Shown here piece by piece: positions 12,175 through 20,960 of a DNA stretch of 64,000 bases (position 1 is its first letter; every line of letters begins with the position of its first letter). Origin of the DNA: Alphaproteobacteria bacterium (GTDB taxonomy: Bacteria > Pseudomonadota > Alphaproteobacteria > Bin95). The notes under the pieces were generated by a model that was not told the DNA's origin, did not search any database, and saw only the letters and a list, made by a program, of their open reading frames with translations. Made by a program: the position numbers and the translations under genes. Location of the stretch: NCBI GenBank assembly GCA_020638555.1, contig JACKII010000002.1, forward strand, positions 1,158,270 to 1,222,269. Direction: 5' to 3'.

Positions 12175-12795
12175 ATGCCCGACCTGAACCAGTTTTACCT
12201 GCTCGACGGGGTGGCCGCCGTCGTGGTGTTGCTGTCGGCCTGGATGGCATACATGCGCGGCTTCGTGCGGGAGGTGTTCTCGCTCGGCACCTGGATCGGC
12301 GCGGTGGTGGCCACGGCCTATTTCTACCCGCAGGCGAGCCAGTTCGTCCGCCAGCATATCGAGACGCAGTTCGCGGCCGACCTGGCGGCGGGCATCGGCG
12401 TGTTCTTCGTCTCTTTCATCGTGCTGCGGCTCGTCACCGGCGCGATTGCCGAGGCGGTGGCCAGTTCCGAACACAACGCGGTCGACCGGGCCGCAGGCTT
12501 TCTGTTCGGCATTCTGCGGGGTGTTTTGTTGCTGGTGATCGCCTATATGGCGTTTGCGTGGTTCGTGCCGGAGACGGAGCAACCGCCGTGGCTGACCGAA
12601 GCCAAGGTCACGCCGATGCTGCGGGAAGGCTCGCACGAACTGGAGAAATTGTTGCCGGAAGGCTGGAAGACCAACGAGCAGAAGGCGGAAAGCCTGCGCG
12701 AGTTGGATCGGCAGGCCGCAGAGATCGAGCGGCTGCACCGGGGCTTCAATGCACCGGCGCCGACCGTCCGGGAAAACCGTGCAGCCAATGATTAA
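12175..12795 (+). CDS. cvpA: CvpA family membrane protein
   Basis: A 206-residue protein with about four hydrophobic segments in the first 140 residues and a hydrophilic tail. The CvpA pattern is clear: a membrane start, then AYMRGFVREVFSLGTWIGA and a later GAIAEAV...DRAAGFLFGILRG run. E. coli CvpA is needed for colicin V export and for purF operon integrity, and its basic role is unresolved. Its place between radA and purF is the classical one. The soluble tail from about residue 150 is variable in the family. Confidence 0.9.
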   Translation: MPDLNQFYLLDGVAAVVVLLSAWMAYMRGFVREVFSLGTWIGAVVATAYFYPQASQFVRQHIETQFAADLAAGIGVFFVSFIVLRLVTGAIAEAVASSEHNAVDRAAGFLFGILRGVLLLVIAYMAFAWFVPETEQPPWLTEAKVTPMLREGSHELEKLLPEGWKTNEQKAESLRELDRQAAEIERLHRGFNAPAPTVRENRAAND

Positions 12796-12813
12796 ACTGG
12801 CTATAAGGATGAC

Positions 12814-12848
12814 GCGCCGCGACCCTGAGACTTGGCTTCGCGCGGCGC
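12814..12848 (+). other. GC-rich hairpin next to the purF ribosome-binding site
   Basis: The arms GCGCCGCG (12814-12821) and CGCGGCGC (12841-12848) are exact complements separated by 19 bases. The AGGAG Shine-Dalgarno of purF starts at 12849, directly after the stem. It could influence translation or mark the end of the cvpA transcript, but no T-run follows. Confidence 0.35.
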
Positions 12849-12860
12849 AGGAGATCGGCC

Positions 12861-14345
12861 ATGTCGGGACCGTGCGTTAAAATGTCGGGGCAGATAGCGC
12901 TTGAAGACGAGGGCCCGCACGAGGAATGCGCGGTCTTCGGCATCTTTGGGGCGGACGAAGCGTCGGCCCATACCACCCTGGGTCTGCACGCCATGCAGCA
13001 CCGCGGGCAGGAGGCCGCCGGCGTCGTCTGTTTCGACGGCAAGCACTTCCACGCCCAGCGCGGACTGGGCGAGGTCGGCGTGGTGCTGAACAAGGAAGAG
13101 GTGATGGCGCGGCTGGTCGGCAGTTCGGCCATCGGCCACAACCGCTATGCCACCACGGGCGACGGCGCGGTGCACAACATCCAGCCGTTGTTCGCCGAAT
13201 TCGCCTTCGGCGGCTTTGCCATTGCCCACAACGGCAACCTGACCAACGCGCGCAGCCTGCGGCGCCGGCTGGTGGAGGGGGGCTCGCTGTTCCAGTCCAC
13301 CACCGATACCGAGGTCATCGTCCACCTGATCGCGCGCAGCGTGCGGCAGTCGCTGGTCGACCGGCTGGTGGATGCGCTGCACCAGGTGGAGGGGGCCTAC
13401 AGCCTGGTGGCGCTCAGCCGGAAAAAGCTGATCGGCGTTCGCGATCCGCTGGGCATCCGCCCGCTGGTGCTGGGGCAGTTGGGCGACGCCTATATCCTGG
13501 CGTCGGAGACCTGCGCCCTGGACATCATCGGCGCGGACTTCGTGCGCGACGTGGCACCGGGCGAGCTGATCGTCATCGACGAGGACGGGGTGCAGTCGCT
13601 GTTTCCGTTCCCGAAGCAGCCCAGCCGCTTCTGCGTGTTCGAATACATTTACTTCGCGCGCCCGGACAGCCTGATGGAAGGCAAGAGCGTCTATGAGGCG
13701 CGCAAGCGCATCGGCGCGGAACTGGCCCGCGAGTCCAGCCCGGAGGGCGGGGTGGATGTGGTCGTGCCCGTGCCGGATTCCGGCGTGCCGGCGGCAATCG
13801 GTTTTGCCTCGGCTGCGGGCGTGCCGTTCGAATACGGCATTATCCGCAACCATTATGTCGGCCGCACCTTCATCGAACCGACGGCGCAAATCCGCCATCT
13901 GGGCGTGAAGCTGAAACACAATGCGAACCGGTCGATGGTGGAAGGCAAGCGCATCGTGCTGGTGGACGACAGCATTGTGCGCGGCACCACCAGCCGCAAG
14001 ATCGTCGAGATGATGCGCCATGCGGGCGCGGCGGAAATTCATATGCGGATTTCGTCGCCGCCCACCGCCTATCCCTGTTATTACGGCATCGACACGCCGG
14101 AACGCAGCGAATTGATGGCCGCGCGCCTGGACGTGGCCGGCATGGCCAAGGAAATCGGCGTCGACAGTCTGGCCTTCATCTCCATCGACGGATTGTACCG
14201 CGCCATGGGGCAGGAGAGGCGCGACGGCGGCTGTCCCGCCTATTGCGATGCCTGCTTTACCGGCGACTATCCCGTCCGCCTGGTCGACCGCGACCGGGGG
14301 GCGGCCGGTAAGCGAAGCGAAGAATCGATGCTGCGGCTGGGGTAA
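12861..14345 (+). CDS. purF: Amidophosphoribosyltransferase
   Basis: A 494-residue enzyme catalysing the first committed step of purine synthesis (PRPP plus glutamine to phosphoribosylamine). The nucleophile is the Cys in HEECAVFGIFG, so the first 22 residues are a propeptide removed by self-processing, as in the Bacillus-type enzymes. The PRPP-binding loop is VLVDDSIVRGTT. The C-terminus holds CPAYCDACFTGDYP, which together with an upstream Cys fits the iron-sulfur-containing class. The ATG at 12861 has AGGAG 7 bases upstream; an in-frame ATG at 12882 is a weaker choice. The stop overlaps the next ATG (TAATG). Confidence 0.96.
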   Translation: MSGPCVKMSGQIALEDEGPHEECAVFGIFGADEASAHTTLGLHAMQHRGQEAAGVVCFDGKHFHAQRGLGEVGVVLNKEEVMARLVGSSAIGHNRYATTGDGAVHNIQPLFAEFAFGGFAIAHNGNLTNARSLRRRLVEGGSLFQSTTDTEVIVHLIARSVRQSLVDRLVDALHQVEGAYSLVALSRKKLIGVRDPLGIRPLVLGQLGDAYILASETCALDIIGADFVRDVAPGELIVIDEDGVQSLFPFPKQPSRFCVFEYIYFARPDSLMEGKSVYEARKRIGAELARESSPEGGVDVVVPVPDSGVPAAIGFASAAGVPFEYGIIRNHYVGRTFIEPTAQIRHLGVKLKHNANRSMVEGKRIVLVDDSIVRGTTSRKIVEMMRHAGAAEIHMRISSPPTAYPCYYGIDTPERSELMAARLDVAGMAKEIGVDSLAFISIDGLYRAMGQERRDGGCPAYCDACFTGDYPVRLVDRDRGAAGKRSEESMLRLG

Positions 14346-15067
14346 TGGCAAACACATCCGAAGGCCGGCTTGCCGGCCGCATTGCGCTGATCACCGGCGC
14401 CTCCCGCGGGCTTGGCGCCGCAGTGGCCGAGCGGTTTGCGGCGGAAGGCGCGCACCTCATCCTGGTGGCCCGCACCCAGGGTGGGCTTGAAGAGACCGAC
14501 GACCGGGTGCGCGCGGCCGGCGGTTCGGCAACCCTGGTGCCGCTCGACCTGACCCAGTTCGACGAGATCGACCGCATGGCCGCTGCCGTGGCGCAGCGCT
14601 TTGGCCGGCTCGATATCCTGGTCGGCAATGCCGGCGTGCTGCCGCCGCTCTCGCCGGTCGATCATCTGAGCCCGTTCGACTGGCAGACCGGCCTGGACGT
14701 CAATCTGACCGCCAACTGGCGCCTGATCCGCGCTTTCCACGAAGGCTTGCGCCGGTCCGAGGCGGGGCGGGTGATCATGGTCACCAGCGCCGCCGCCATG
14801 GAAGCGTTCGCCTATTGGAGCGCCTATGCCGCCACCAAGGCCGGGCTGGAGGCACTGATTTCCAGCTATGCCAAGGAGGTGGAGCGCACCACGATCCGCG
14901 CCAACCTGCTGGACCCGGGCACGGTGCGCACCGACATGCGCGCCCAGGCCTTTCCCGGCGAGGAGCCGGAGAGCGTGCGGCCGCCGGAGGCCGTGACCCC
15001 CGTGTTCGTCTCGCTGGCCGAGGCTGCCTGCACCCTGAACGGGCAGGTGGCTCGGGCGTATGGGTGA
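14345..15067 (+). CDS. SDR family NAD(P)-dependent oxidoreductase
   Basis: A 240-residue classical short-chain dehydrogenase. The cofactor motif is TGASRGLG at about residue 18, with NAG near residue 97. The catalytic triad is Ser in MVTSAAAM and Tyr/Lys in SAYAATK. Its start overlaps the purF stop by one base, an arrangement conserved in several Alphaproteobacteria as I recall. The substrate cannot be inferred. Confidence 0.9.
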   Translation: MANTSEGRLAGRIALITGASRGLGAAVAERFAAEGAHLILVARTQGGLEETDDRVRAAGGSATLVPLDLTQFDEIDRMAAAVAQRFGRLDILVGNAGVLPPLSPVDHLSPFDWQTGLDVNLTANWRLIRAFHEGLRRSEAGRVIMVTSAAAMEAFAYWSAYAATKAGLEALISSYAKEVERTTIRANLLDPGTVRTDMRAQAFPGEEPESVRPPEAVTPVFVSLAEAACTLNGQVARAYG

Positions 15068-15088
15068 GCAAGGGGCTCTGAGGGCGTA

Positions 15089-16591
15089 ATGGCCGGCGGC
15101 ATCGACGCCAACACCCCGTTCAAGCGGGCGCTGGTGCTTGCCATGGTGACGATGGCGACCACATTGTACGGTACCACCGTGCTGGTCGTCTCGGTGATCC
15201 TGCCGCAAATGCAGGGGTCGCTCTCGGCCACCCAGGACCAGATTGCCTGGGTGATGACCTTCAACATTCTGGCCACCGCCATCGCAACGCCGATGACCGG
15301 CTGGCTCACCGCGCGGTTCGGCCGGCGCAAGGTGATGATCTATTGCCAGGCCGGGTTCACGCTCGCGACGTTGTTCTGCGGCCTGGCGGACAGCCTGGAG
15401 GTGTTGGTGCTGTTCCGCGTCGCCCAGGGCGCGCTGGGGGCGCCGCTGATCCCGCTGGCGCAGGCGACCATTCTCGACACCTATCCGAAATCGCAGCACG
15501 GCAAGGCGACCTCGATCTTCGGCATGGGCGTGGTGATCGGGCCGGTGCTGGGGCCGATCGTCGGCGGGTATCTGGCCGACGTCTACACCTGGCGCTATGC
15601 CTTCTACATGATCGTGCCGGTGGGAACGGCGGCCGTGGTCGGCCTGTATTTCCTGCTCTCGGACAAGGGGCGCCAGTCCAACGTCAAGCTGGACTGGACC
15701 GGGTTCCTCGCCCTGGCCATCGGCATTGGCTGCGTGCAGTTGATGATGGACCGGGGGCAGCGGCAGGACTGGTTTCAGAGCATCGAAATCGTGCTGGAGG
15801 CAGCCGTCGGCGTTCTGGCCTTCTATGTGTTCGTGGCCCATTCCGTGACGACCAGACGGCCATTTCTGACGCCGAGCCTGTTGCTGGACCGCAACTATGC
15901 CCTGGGCCTGATGATCGTGTTCATCTACGGCATGTTGAACTTCACGCCGATGGTGTTGTTTCCGCCGATGCTCCAGGGGCTGATGGGCTATCCCAATTCG
16001 GTGATCGGCGAACTGCTGGGCGCGCGTGGGATCGGGGCGCTGGGCGGGTTTTTCTCCGCCATGTTCGTCTCGCGGATCGACCCGCGCATCGGCATGCTGA
16101 TCGGCATGGGCATCCAGGCGACCAGCGGCCTCATCATGATGTCGTTCGACCAGAATGTGAGTTTCAACATGGTGGCGTTTGTCGGCGCGCTGCAGGGCCT
16201 TTCCGTCGGGCTGTTCTGGGTGCCGTTGACGGTCGCGGCATTTTCGACCCTGAATCCGGCCTATCTGGCGGAGTCATCGGCAATTTTTCACCTGTTGCGC
16301 AATCTGGGCTCCAGCATCTTCATTTCGCTGTCGGTGGCGACGGTTATCAGCAGCCGGGGCGCCAACTATGCCCGCATGACCGAGTTCGCCTCGCCGTTCA
16401 ATGAAAACCTGGAAGCGGCCGGCATGTCGCTGGACACGGTCCAGGGCATCGCCGGAATTTCCGGGGAGATCTTGCGCCAAGCGTCGATGCTGGGCTATTT
16501 AAACGCATTCGCACTCTACACGGCCGCATGTCTGGCAAGCGTGCCATTAATTCTTATGTTCAGGGTTGCGAAACGAACACCATCGGCCTAA
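15089..16591 (+). CDS. DHA2-family MFS multidrug transporter (EmrB-like)
   Basis: A 500-residue major facilitator with about 14 hydrophobic segments, the number usual for DHA2 drug:proton antiporters. Family motifs are VSVILPQMQGSLSATQDQIA in TM1, GWLTARFGRRKVM in the TM2-3 loop (motif A) and GPVLGPIVGGYLAD (motif C, typical of antiporters). It exports drugs or related compounds across the inner membrane. No EmrA-type adaptor lies next to it. It follows the SDR by 21 bp and may be read from the same transcript. Confidence 0.9.
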   Translation: MAGGIDANTPFKRALVLAMVTMATTLYGTTVLVVSVILPQMQGSLSATQDQIAWVMTFNILATAIATPMTGWLTARFGRRKVMIYCQAGFTLATLFCGLADSLEVLVLFRVAQGALGAPLIPLAQATILDTYPKSQHGKATSIFGMGVVIGPVLGPIVGGYLADVYTWRYAFYMIVPVGTAAVVGLYFLLSDKGRQSNVKLDWTGFLALAIGIGCVQLMMDRGQRQDWFQSIEIVLEAAVGVLAFYVFVAHSVTTRRPFLTPSLLLDRNYALGLMIVFIYGMLNFTPMVLFPPMLQGLMGYPNSVIGELLGARGIGALGGFFSAMFVSRIDPRIGMLIGMGIQATSGLIMMSFDQNVSFNMVAFVGALQGLSVGLFWVPLTVAAFSTLNPAYLAESSAIFHLLRNLGSSIFISLSVATVISSRGANYARMTEFASPFNENLEAAGMSLDTVQGIAGISGEILRQASMLGYLNAFALYTAACLASVPLILMFRVAKRTPSA

Positions 16592-16721
16592 GGCCGGGCG
16601 CTCTGGGCGCTTGGGTGGCGACAGCATCGATAGGCTCGCGTTGCGAGTGATCCAGCCCACCGTAAGGATCGTAGCGTGTGGGGCGCGACAGCGTCGCAGT
16701 CTCACAGCGCGGAGGTAACAG

Positions 16722-17375
16722 ATGGATAGAGTTGATACGTCGGTTGTGTCCGGCGCTTATGGAGAGGAGCCGCACATGGCCGAGGATAACGCTTCCAAAG
16801 CCGCTACCCGCCGTCCGAGCGAGGAGGAGGCCAAGGCCGCCGTCCGCACCCTGATCGCCTTTGTCGGCGAGGACCCGGACCGGGAAGGCCTGATCGACAC
16901 CCCCAAACGCGTCGTCGGCGCCTGGCAGGATTTCTTTTCCGGCTATGCCGACGACCCGGCCGAAATTCTGGGACGGACCTTCGAGGAGGTCGACGGCTAT
17001 GACGAGATCGTCATCGTCCGCGATATCCGCGTCGAGTCCCATTGCGAACACCACATCGTCCCGATCATCGGCAAGGCGCATGTGGCCTATCTGCCGGACC
17101 GGCGGGTGGTCGGCATCTCGAAGCTGGCTCGTGTTGTCGACGCGTTCGCCAAGCGTATGCAGGTGCAGGAAACCCTGACGGCGCAGATCGCCGACACGAT
17201 CAACAACGTGTTGCAGCCGAAGGGCGTCGCGGTGCTGGTCGAGGCGGCGCACATGTGCATGACCACCCGCGGCGTGCACAAGCCGGGTGCCGACACGGTC
17301 ACCACCTGCACCCGCGGCGTGTTCAAGTCCGACCCGGCCATGCGCCGCGAGTTCCTGGACCTGGTCAGCCGCTGA
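16722..17375 (+). CDS. folE: GTP cyclohydrolase I
   Basis: A 217-residue enzyme that converts GTP to dihydroneopterin triphosphate, the first step of folate synthesis. Zinc and active-site residues are in ESHCEHHIVP (Cys and His), GISKLARVV, and the later Cys in AHMCMTTRGV. The start at 16722 has GGAGGT 6 bases upstream. A second ATG at 16776 also has GGAGAGGAG at ideal spacing and gives 199 residues. The 18 extra residues are not conserved in the family as I know it, so both starts may be used. A 130-bp non-coding gap precedes it. Confidence 0.95.
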   Translation: MDRVDTSVVSGAYGEEPHMAEDNASKAATRRPSEEEAKAAVRTLIAFVGEDPDREGLIDTPKRVVGAWQDFFSGYADDPAEILGRTFEEVDGYDEIVIVRDIRVESHCEHHIVPIIGKAHVAYLPDRRVVGISKLARVVDAFAKRMQVQETLTAQIADTINNVLQPKGVAVLVEAAHMCMTTRGVHKPGADTVTTCTRGVFKSDPAMRREFLDLVSR

Positions 17376-17407
17376 AGGCCCCTCCCTTGTCCCTGCGAGC
17401 CGCGCCG

Positions 17408-17956
17408 ATGTCCCTGACGACGGCGCGGCTTTTGCTGCGCCCGTTGCAGGCCAGCGACCATGACCCGCTGGCGGCGATGCAGGCCGACGTGCGGGTGACA
17501 TCCTGGCTTGGCTCCGGCCCCCGTTCGCCCGCCCGGGCTGCCGCCGAGGCGCAGTGCTGGATCGCGGGTTTTGCGGCCGGCTTTGCCGATGTGGCGCTCT
17601 GTGCGGTGGCCGCGCGCGATGCGGAGGGCTGGCCGGCGGATGCGTTTCTGGGGCTGGCCTTTCTCGGGTCCGTCGGCGGCGGCGAGGTCCAACTCGGCTA
17701 TCGCTTCCGGCATGCGGCCTGGGGACAGGGCTTTGCGAGCGAGGCGGCCGGGGCGCTGCTCCAGCACGGGTTGCACCGGTTGGCCTTGCCGCGCATCGTG
17801 GCGTTCACGCGGCGCGACAATCATGCCTCGGCCGCGGTGTTGCGCAAGATCGGCATGCGCGAGCGGGGCATCCGCATGATCGATGGCTATCACGCCCGCG
17901 ATTTTCTCGCGGAAGCGGCCGGCGTGCCGCCTGGGCTCAGAACGGTGTGTCGGTGA
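17408..17956 (+). CDS. GNAT family N-acetyltransferase (RimJ-like)
   Basis: A 182-residue protein of the RimJ/RimL-type GNAT group. It begins TTARLLLRPLQASDHD, has the acetyl-CoA pyrophosphate-binding stretch GYRFRHAAWGQGFASEAAGA, and continues LPRIVAFTRRDNHASAAVLR and KIGM, the classic motif B. It probably acetylates a small amine or protein N-terminus. The 3' end overlaps the convergent exported-protein gene by 20 bp. Confidence 0.85.
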   Translation: MSLTTARLLLRPLQASDHDPLAAMQADVRVTSWLGSGPRSPARAAAEAQCWIAGFAAGFADVALCAVAARDAEGWPADAFLGLAFLGSVGGGEVQLGYRFRHAAWGQGFASEAAGALLQHGLHRLALPRIVAFTRRDNHASAAVLRKIGMRERGIRMIDGYHARDFLAEAAGVPPGLRTVCR

Positions 17957-18518
17957 CGATGAAGGGGTGGACGAGGACCAGCAGCGTTCCGTCCGCCGCA
18001 TCCCGGAAAACGCGGCCGATCAATTGGCCGGGCGGCCCGTTCGGCAGCGGATGGACATTGGTCGGGGTGGGCTCGGATTTCAGCCGATAGGCGTAATCCT
18101 GGTTGAGAAACGCGACCTGCGGATAGCGCCGGTCGCGCGGCTCATCCGAGAGGTCGAGCCAGACGGTGCCGTCGGCGAAATAGGCGTCGCCGATGGAACG
18201 GTCCGGCTTGAAGTCGGCCTCGTTATAGCGGTCCTCCGCCAGTTTCCCGATCAGCGGCACGCGGCTCCAATCGAGGCGGTTCTGGTTCTGGCGCACGACG
18301 CCGACGCCCGGATCGACGGACTGCACCCGACCGCCGACATTCAGGAACACCCGGCGCACGGTGGCAGCCCCGCCGCCTTCGAGCCGCAGCGGGACGAATG
18401 TGCCGTAATTGTCGATATAGTCGGCGCGCGGGTCGTCGCCTTCGCGGGCCGCGCCCGAGGCGGCGAGCCCCAGAACCATCAAAGCGGCCGCCATGACCGT
18501 GGCAAATGTGCTGCGCAT
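17937..18518 (-). CDS. Exported protein of unknown function
   Basis: A 193-residue protein with a signal peptide (MRSTFATVMAAALMVLGLAASGAA, cleavage near 24). The mature part has no Cys and looks mostly beta: it contains YNEADFKPDRSIGDAYF and ends LLVLVHPFIVTDTPF. I do not recognise the family. Its start lies upstream of a 308-bp gap that it shares with the divergent methyltransferase operon. The C-terminal coding end overlaps the GNAT gene. Confidence 0.7.
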   Translation of the reverse strand: MRSTFATVMAAALMVLGLAASGAAREGDDPRADYIDNYGTFVPLRLEGGGAATVRRVFLNVGGRVQSVDPGVGVVRQNQNRLDWSRVPLIGKLAEDRYNEADFKPDRSIGDAYFADGTVWLDLSDEPRDRRYPQVAFLNQDYAYRLKSEPTPTNVHPLPNGPPGQLIGRVFRDAADGTLLVLVHPFIVTDTPF

Positions 18519-18826
18519 TCGCAGCCTCCTGTGCGTGTAAGGCCGTTCTCGTGAATAAATGGGGACGCCCGCCCGGCAATTCAGCCTTTGGCCCGGCGAT
18601 TATTGCGTCCTTGAAATTGTACAGAGAACCAAGCGTGTCGGGCAACCGGCACGGGCCTTTTGCCGGTGGGCAGCAGCGGGGGGCGGCATGGGTCGACCTT
18701 GGCGGTTCGGTGTGCTATGGGAACAGGCCTTGCAGACAATTGTCATGGCGAAGGCCTCAGAATCCCGAGGGGCATGCGGTCGTGGATTGTCGTTCCAAGT
18801 CCTAAAACGAGTGGAAGGACCAAGAG
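18519..18826. other. Divergent intergenic region upstream of the methyltransferase operon
   Basis: This 308-bp stretch separates the exported protein from the methyltransferase and must hold promoters for both. I find no convincing hexamer pair, RNA gene or ORF. GGAAGGA 10-15 bases before the GTG at 18827 is the ribosome-binding site of the methyltransferase. Confidence 0.4.
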
Positions 18827-19840
18827 GTGAAGGTCATCACCGAAGCAGAAGAGATTTCCAATATCGCATTTGGTTTTATGGCTTCCAAAGCCTTGTTTGT
18901 TGCCCTGCATTTGGACGTTTTCACTAAACTTTCCGGAGACTCGAAAAACGCCAAGGCCATTGCGCAGGAGGCCGGCGTACCGGAGAACCGCGTTCTGACC
19001 ATCATGACCGTGCTCACCACCATGGGGCTGGTGACGCGCGAGGGCGATGCCTACACCAATTCGCCGGGGGCGGAGGCGTTCCTGGTCCAGGGTGCGCGCT
19101 ATGATTTCAGCGATTACTTGCGCCTGCAAATCGACCGGCAGATGTATCCGTTCATGCAGCAGCTCGAAGGCGTCGTGACCGACAATCTGTCGCCCGACGA
19201 CGTCGATTCCTATGCCAAATGGATGGAAAACGAGGAAGAGGCGCGGCTCTACAGCGAGTCCCAGCATGCGGGCTCGCTCGGGCCGGGGCGGACGCTGGCG
19301 CGGATGGTGGACTTTTCCGGCGTCGACCACCTGCTGGACGTGGCCGGCGGCACCGGCGGCTTCGCCATCCGGCTCTGCCAGGCCAACCCCAATCTGCGCG
19401 TGACCATTCTGGACTTTCCGAACGTGGTCGCGCTCGGCCGGGAGAAAGTGGCGGAGGCCGGGCTGTCCGACCGGATCGAGTTCATCGGCGGCAACGCGCT
19501 GGAATCGGAATGGCCGAGCGATGTCGGCGCCGTGCTGATGAGCTATCTCTTCAGCGGCGTGCCCGGCGATGCGATCCCGGAACTGGCCCGCCACGCCTAC
19601 GACGTGACCCGCCCCGGCGGCCTTTATCTGGTGCACGACTTCATGGTGGAGGATGACCGCTCCGGCCCGACGCTGGCGGCGTTGTGGCAGTTGCAGCACC
19701 TGGCCTTCACGCCGGATGCACGCTCGTCGACGCCGTCCTGGGTCGCCGGCATCATGGAAGGCGCCGGCTTCGGCCATATCGAGACCGAAACCCTGATTCC
19801 GGGCATGACCAAGCTGGTCTGGGGGCGGAAGCCGGAATAA
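18827..19840 (+). CDS. SAM-dependent methyltransferase with N-terminal dimerisation domain (possible DsyB-like)
   Basis: A 337-residue class I methyltransferase of the plant-type O-methyltransferase / acetylserotonin methyltransferase fold. Residues 1-100 form a winged-helix dimerisation domain (ALFVALHLDVFTKLSG, then ENRVLTIMTVLTTMGLV). The SAM site is LLDVAGGTGGFAIRLC near residue 170, followed by VTILDFPNVV. The start is GTG with GGAAGGA upstream. It lies 41 bp before a DMSP-lyase-like cupin. DsyB, the S-methyltransferase of bacterial DMSP synthesis, has this fold and size in marine Alphaproteobacteria, so DsyB is a plausible but unproven identity. A secondary-metabolite O-methyltransferase is the alternative. 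Confidence 0.82.
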   Translation: MKVITEAEEISNIAFGFMASKALFVALHLDVFTKLSGDSKNAKAIAQEAGVPENRVLTIMTVLTTMGLVTREGDAYTNSPGAEAFLVQGARYDFSDYLRLQIDRQMYPFMQQLEGVVTDNLSPDDVDSYAKWMENEEEARLYSESQHAGSLGPGRTLARMVDFSGVDHLLDVAGGTGGFAIRLCQANPNLRVTILDFPNVVALGREKVAEAGLSDRIEFIGGNALESEWPSDVGAVLMSYLFSGVPGDAIPELARHAYDVTRPGGLYLVHDFMVEDDRSGPTLAALWQLQHLAFTPDARSSTPSWVAGIMEGAGFGHIETETLIPGMTKLVWGRKPE

Positions 19841-19881
19841 GCTGCCGTTCCATCCGTTTTCGCCCGCAAAAGGCCGCCGCC

Positions 19882-20496
19882 ATGCCCACCCGCGACCCCG
19901 CCCTGCAACGGCTGCTCGACGCCCTGTTGACCGGATTGCAGGCGGGTGCGGCGGACTGGCCGGGCGGGGAGGCGGCCCTGGCGCGGGTGCGGTCCCGTCT
20001 GGCGCAGGCGGAGCCGGCGACCGGCGCCGCGCCTCCGGCCGAGGCACCTCCCGCGGTGGCCGAGGCATTGCAGCCGGCGCTGGCGTCGGCCCGTGCGGCC
20101 GGTGGCTCCGTGGCCGCCGCGGCCGCGGCGCTGGCGGACTTGCTCCCCGCGATCACTTGGTATGCGCGCCAGGGCGAGGAGACAGTGTGCGAGAATTTCG
20201 CCGACCGCCATGCGCTCGCCACCCTGATCGGCTCCGCCGACCGGCCGGGCGTGCTGGAGGCGCGCGACGACGTGCGCGTCGGCATCTCGCTCGTGGTGCC
20301 GGAAACGCCCTATCCCGACCATCGCCACCCGCCGGAAGAACTGTATCTGGCGCTGACGCCCGGCGCGTGGCGCCAGGACCTGGGACCCTGGTTCGAGCCA
20401 GGGCCGGGCGGCGTGGTGTTCAACACCTCCAACATCCTGCACGGCATGCGCGCCGGCGCCTCGCCGCAACTGGCGCTCTGGTGCCTGCCGTCCTGA
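19882..20496 (+). CDS. Cupin of the dimethylsulfoniopropionate (DMSP) lyase family
   Basis: A 204-residue protein. The second half is a cupin with the motif YPDHRHPPEELYLALTPGAW, giving the His-x-His-x3-Glu-x-Tyr pattern of DddL/DddQ-type DMSP lyases. A late His follows in NILHGMRAG, and the protein ends QLALWCLPS. In those enzymes the His and Glu residues bind a metal, and a Tyr starts beta-elimination of DMSP to dimethyl sulfide and acrylate. The N-terminal half is Ala-rich and helical. Its length fits DddQ and DddL. The family call is good; activity on DMSP is inference. Confidence 0.75.
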   Translation: MPTRDPALQRLLDALLTGLQAGAADWPGGEAALARVRSRLAQAEPATGAAPPAEAPPAVAEALQPALASARAAGGSVAAAAAALADLLPAITWYARQGEETVCENFADRHALATLIGSADRPGVLEARDDVRVGISLVVPETPYPDHRHPPEELYLALTPGAWRQDLGPWFEPGPGGVVFNTSNILHGMRAGASPQLALWCLPS

Positions 20497-20522
20497 TCCT
20501 TCCCTATTGCTGAGAGACCCCC

Positions 20523-20960
20523 ATGGCCCGCAGTGACTTTCGCTTTTCCTGGCCGACGCGCGTGCGCTATTCCGAAGTGGACAATCAGGCCATCGTCTTC
20601 AATGCGCACTATCTGACGTACTTCGATACGGCGATTACCGAATACATCGTCGCCATCGGCCTGGACTATGAGGGCGAGGTGGACCGCAGCGGCCACGACT
20701 ACCATGCGGTTCGCGGCGTGGTGGAATGGAAGCAGCCCATCGGCAAGCGCGAGGATATCGAGGTGTTCGTGCGCCCGGGCCGCATCGGCCGGACCAGCCT
20801 GACCTTCGTCTTCGAGATTCACCCGGCCGGCGAGGAAGATTTGCGCACGACGGGGGAGGTGGTCTGGGTCTATACCAACCAGGAAACCCACCAAAGCGCG
20901 CCGCTGCCGCAAATGCTGCTGGACATGTTAGACGCCTACGAGAACGGCAAACCCGCATGA
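20523..20960 (+). CDS. Acyl-CoA thioesterase, 4HBT hotdog family
   Basis: A 145-residue single-hotdog thioesterase. RVRYSEVDNQAIVFNAHYLTY near residues 13-32 matches the YbgC/4-hydroxybenzoyl-CoA thioesterase start, with the catalytic Asp in SEVDN. It hydrolyses an acyl-CoA to the free acid. Its TGA overlaps the ATG of the CoA transferase (ATGA), so the two are translationally coupled. In this operon it could release acyl groups such as acryloyl or 3-hydroxypropionyl, which is inference. Confidence 0.88.
   Translation: MARSDFRFSWPTRVRYSEVDNQAIVFNAHYLTYFDTAITEYIVAIGLDYEGEVDRSGHDYHAVRGVVEWKQPIGKREDIEVFVRPGRIGRTSLTFVFEIHPAGEEDLRTTGEVVWVYTNQETHQSAPLPQMLLDMLDAYENGKPA

Noticed and set aside
12814..12848. 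cvpA terminator
   Set aside because: The hairpin lacks a T-run and abuts the purF ribosome-binding site, so I list it only as a hairpin of unknown role.
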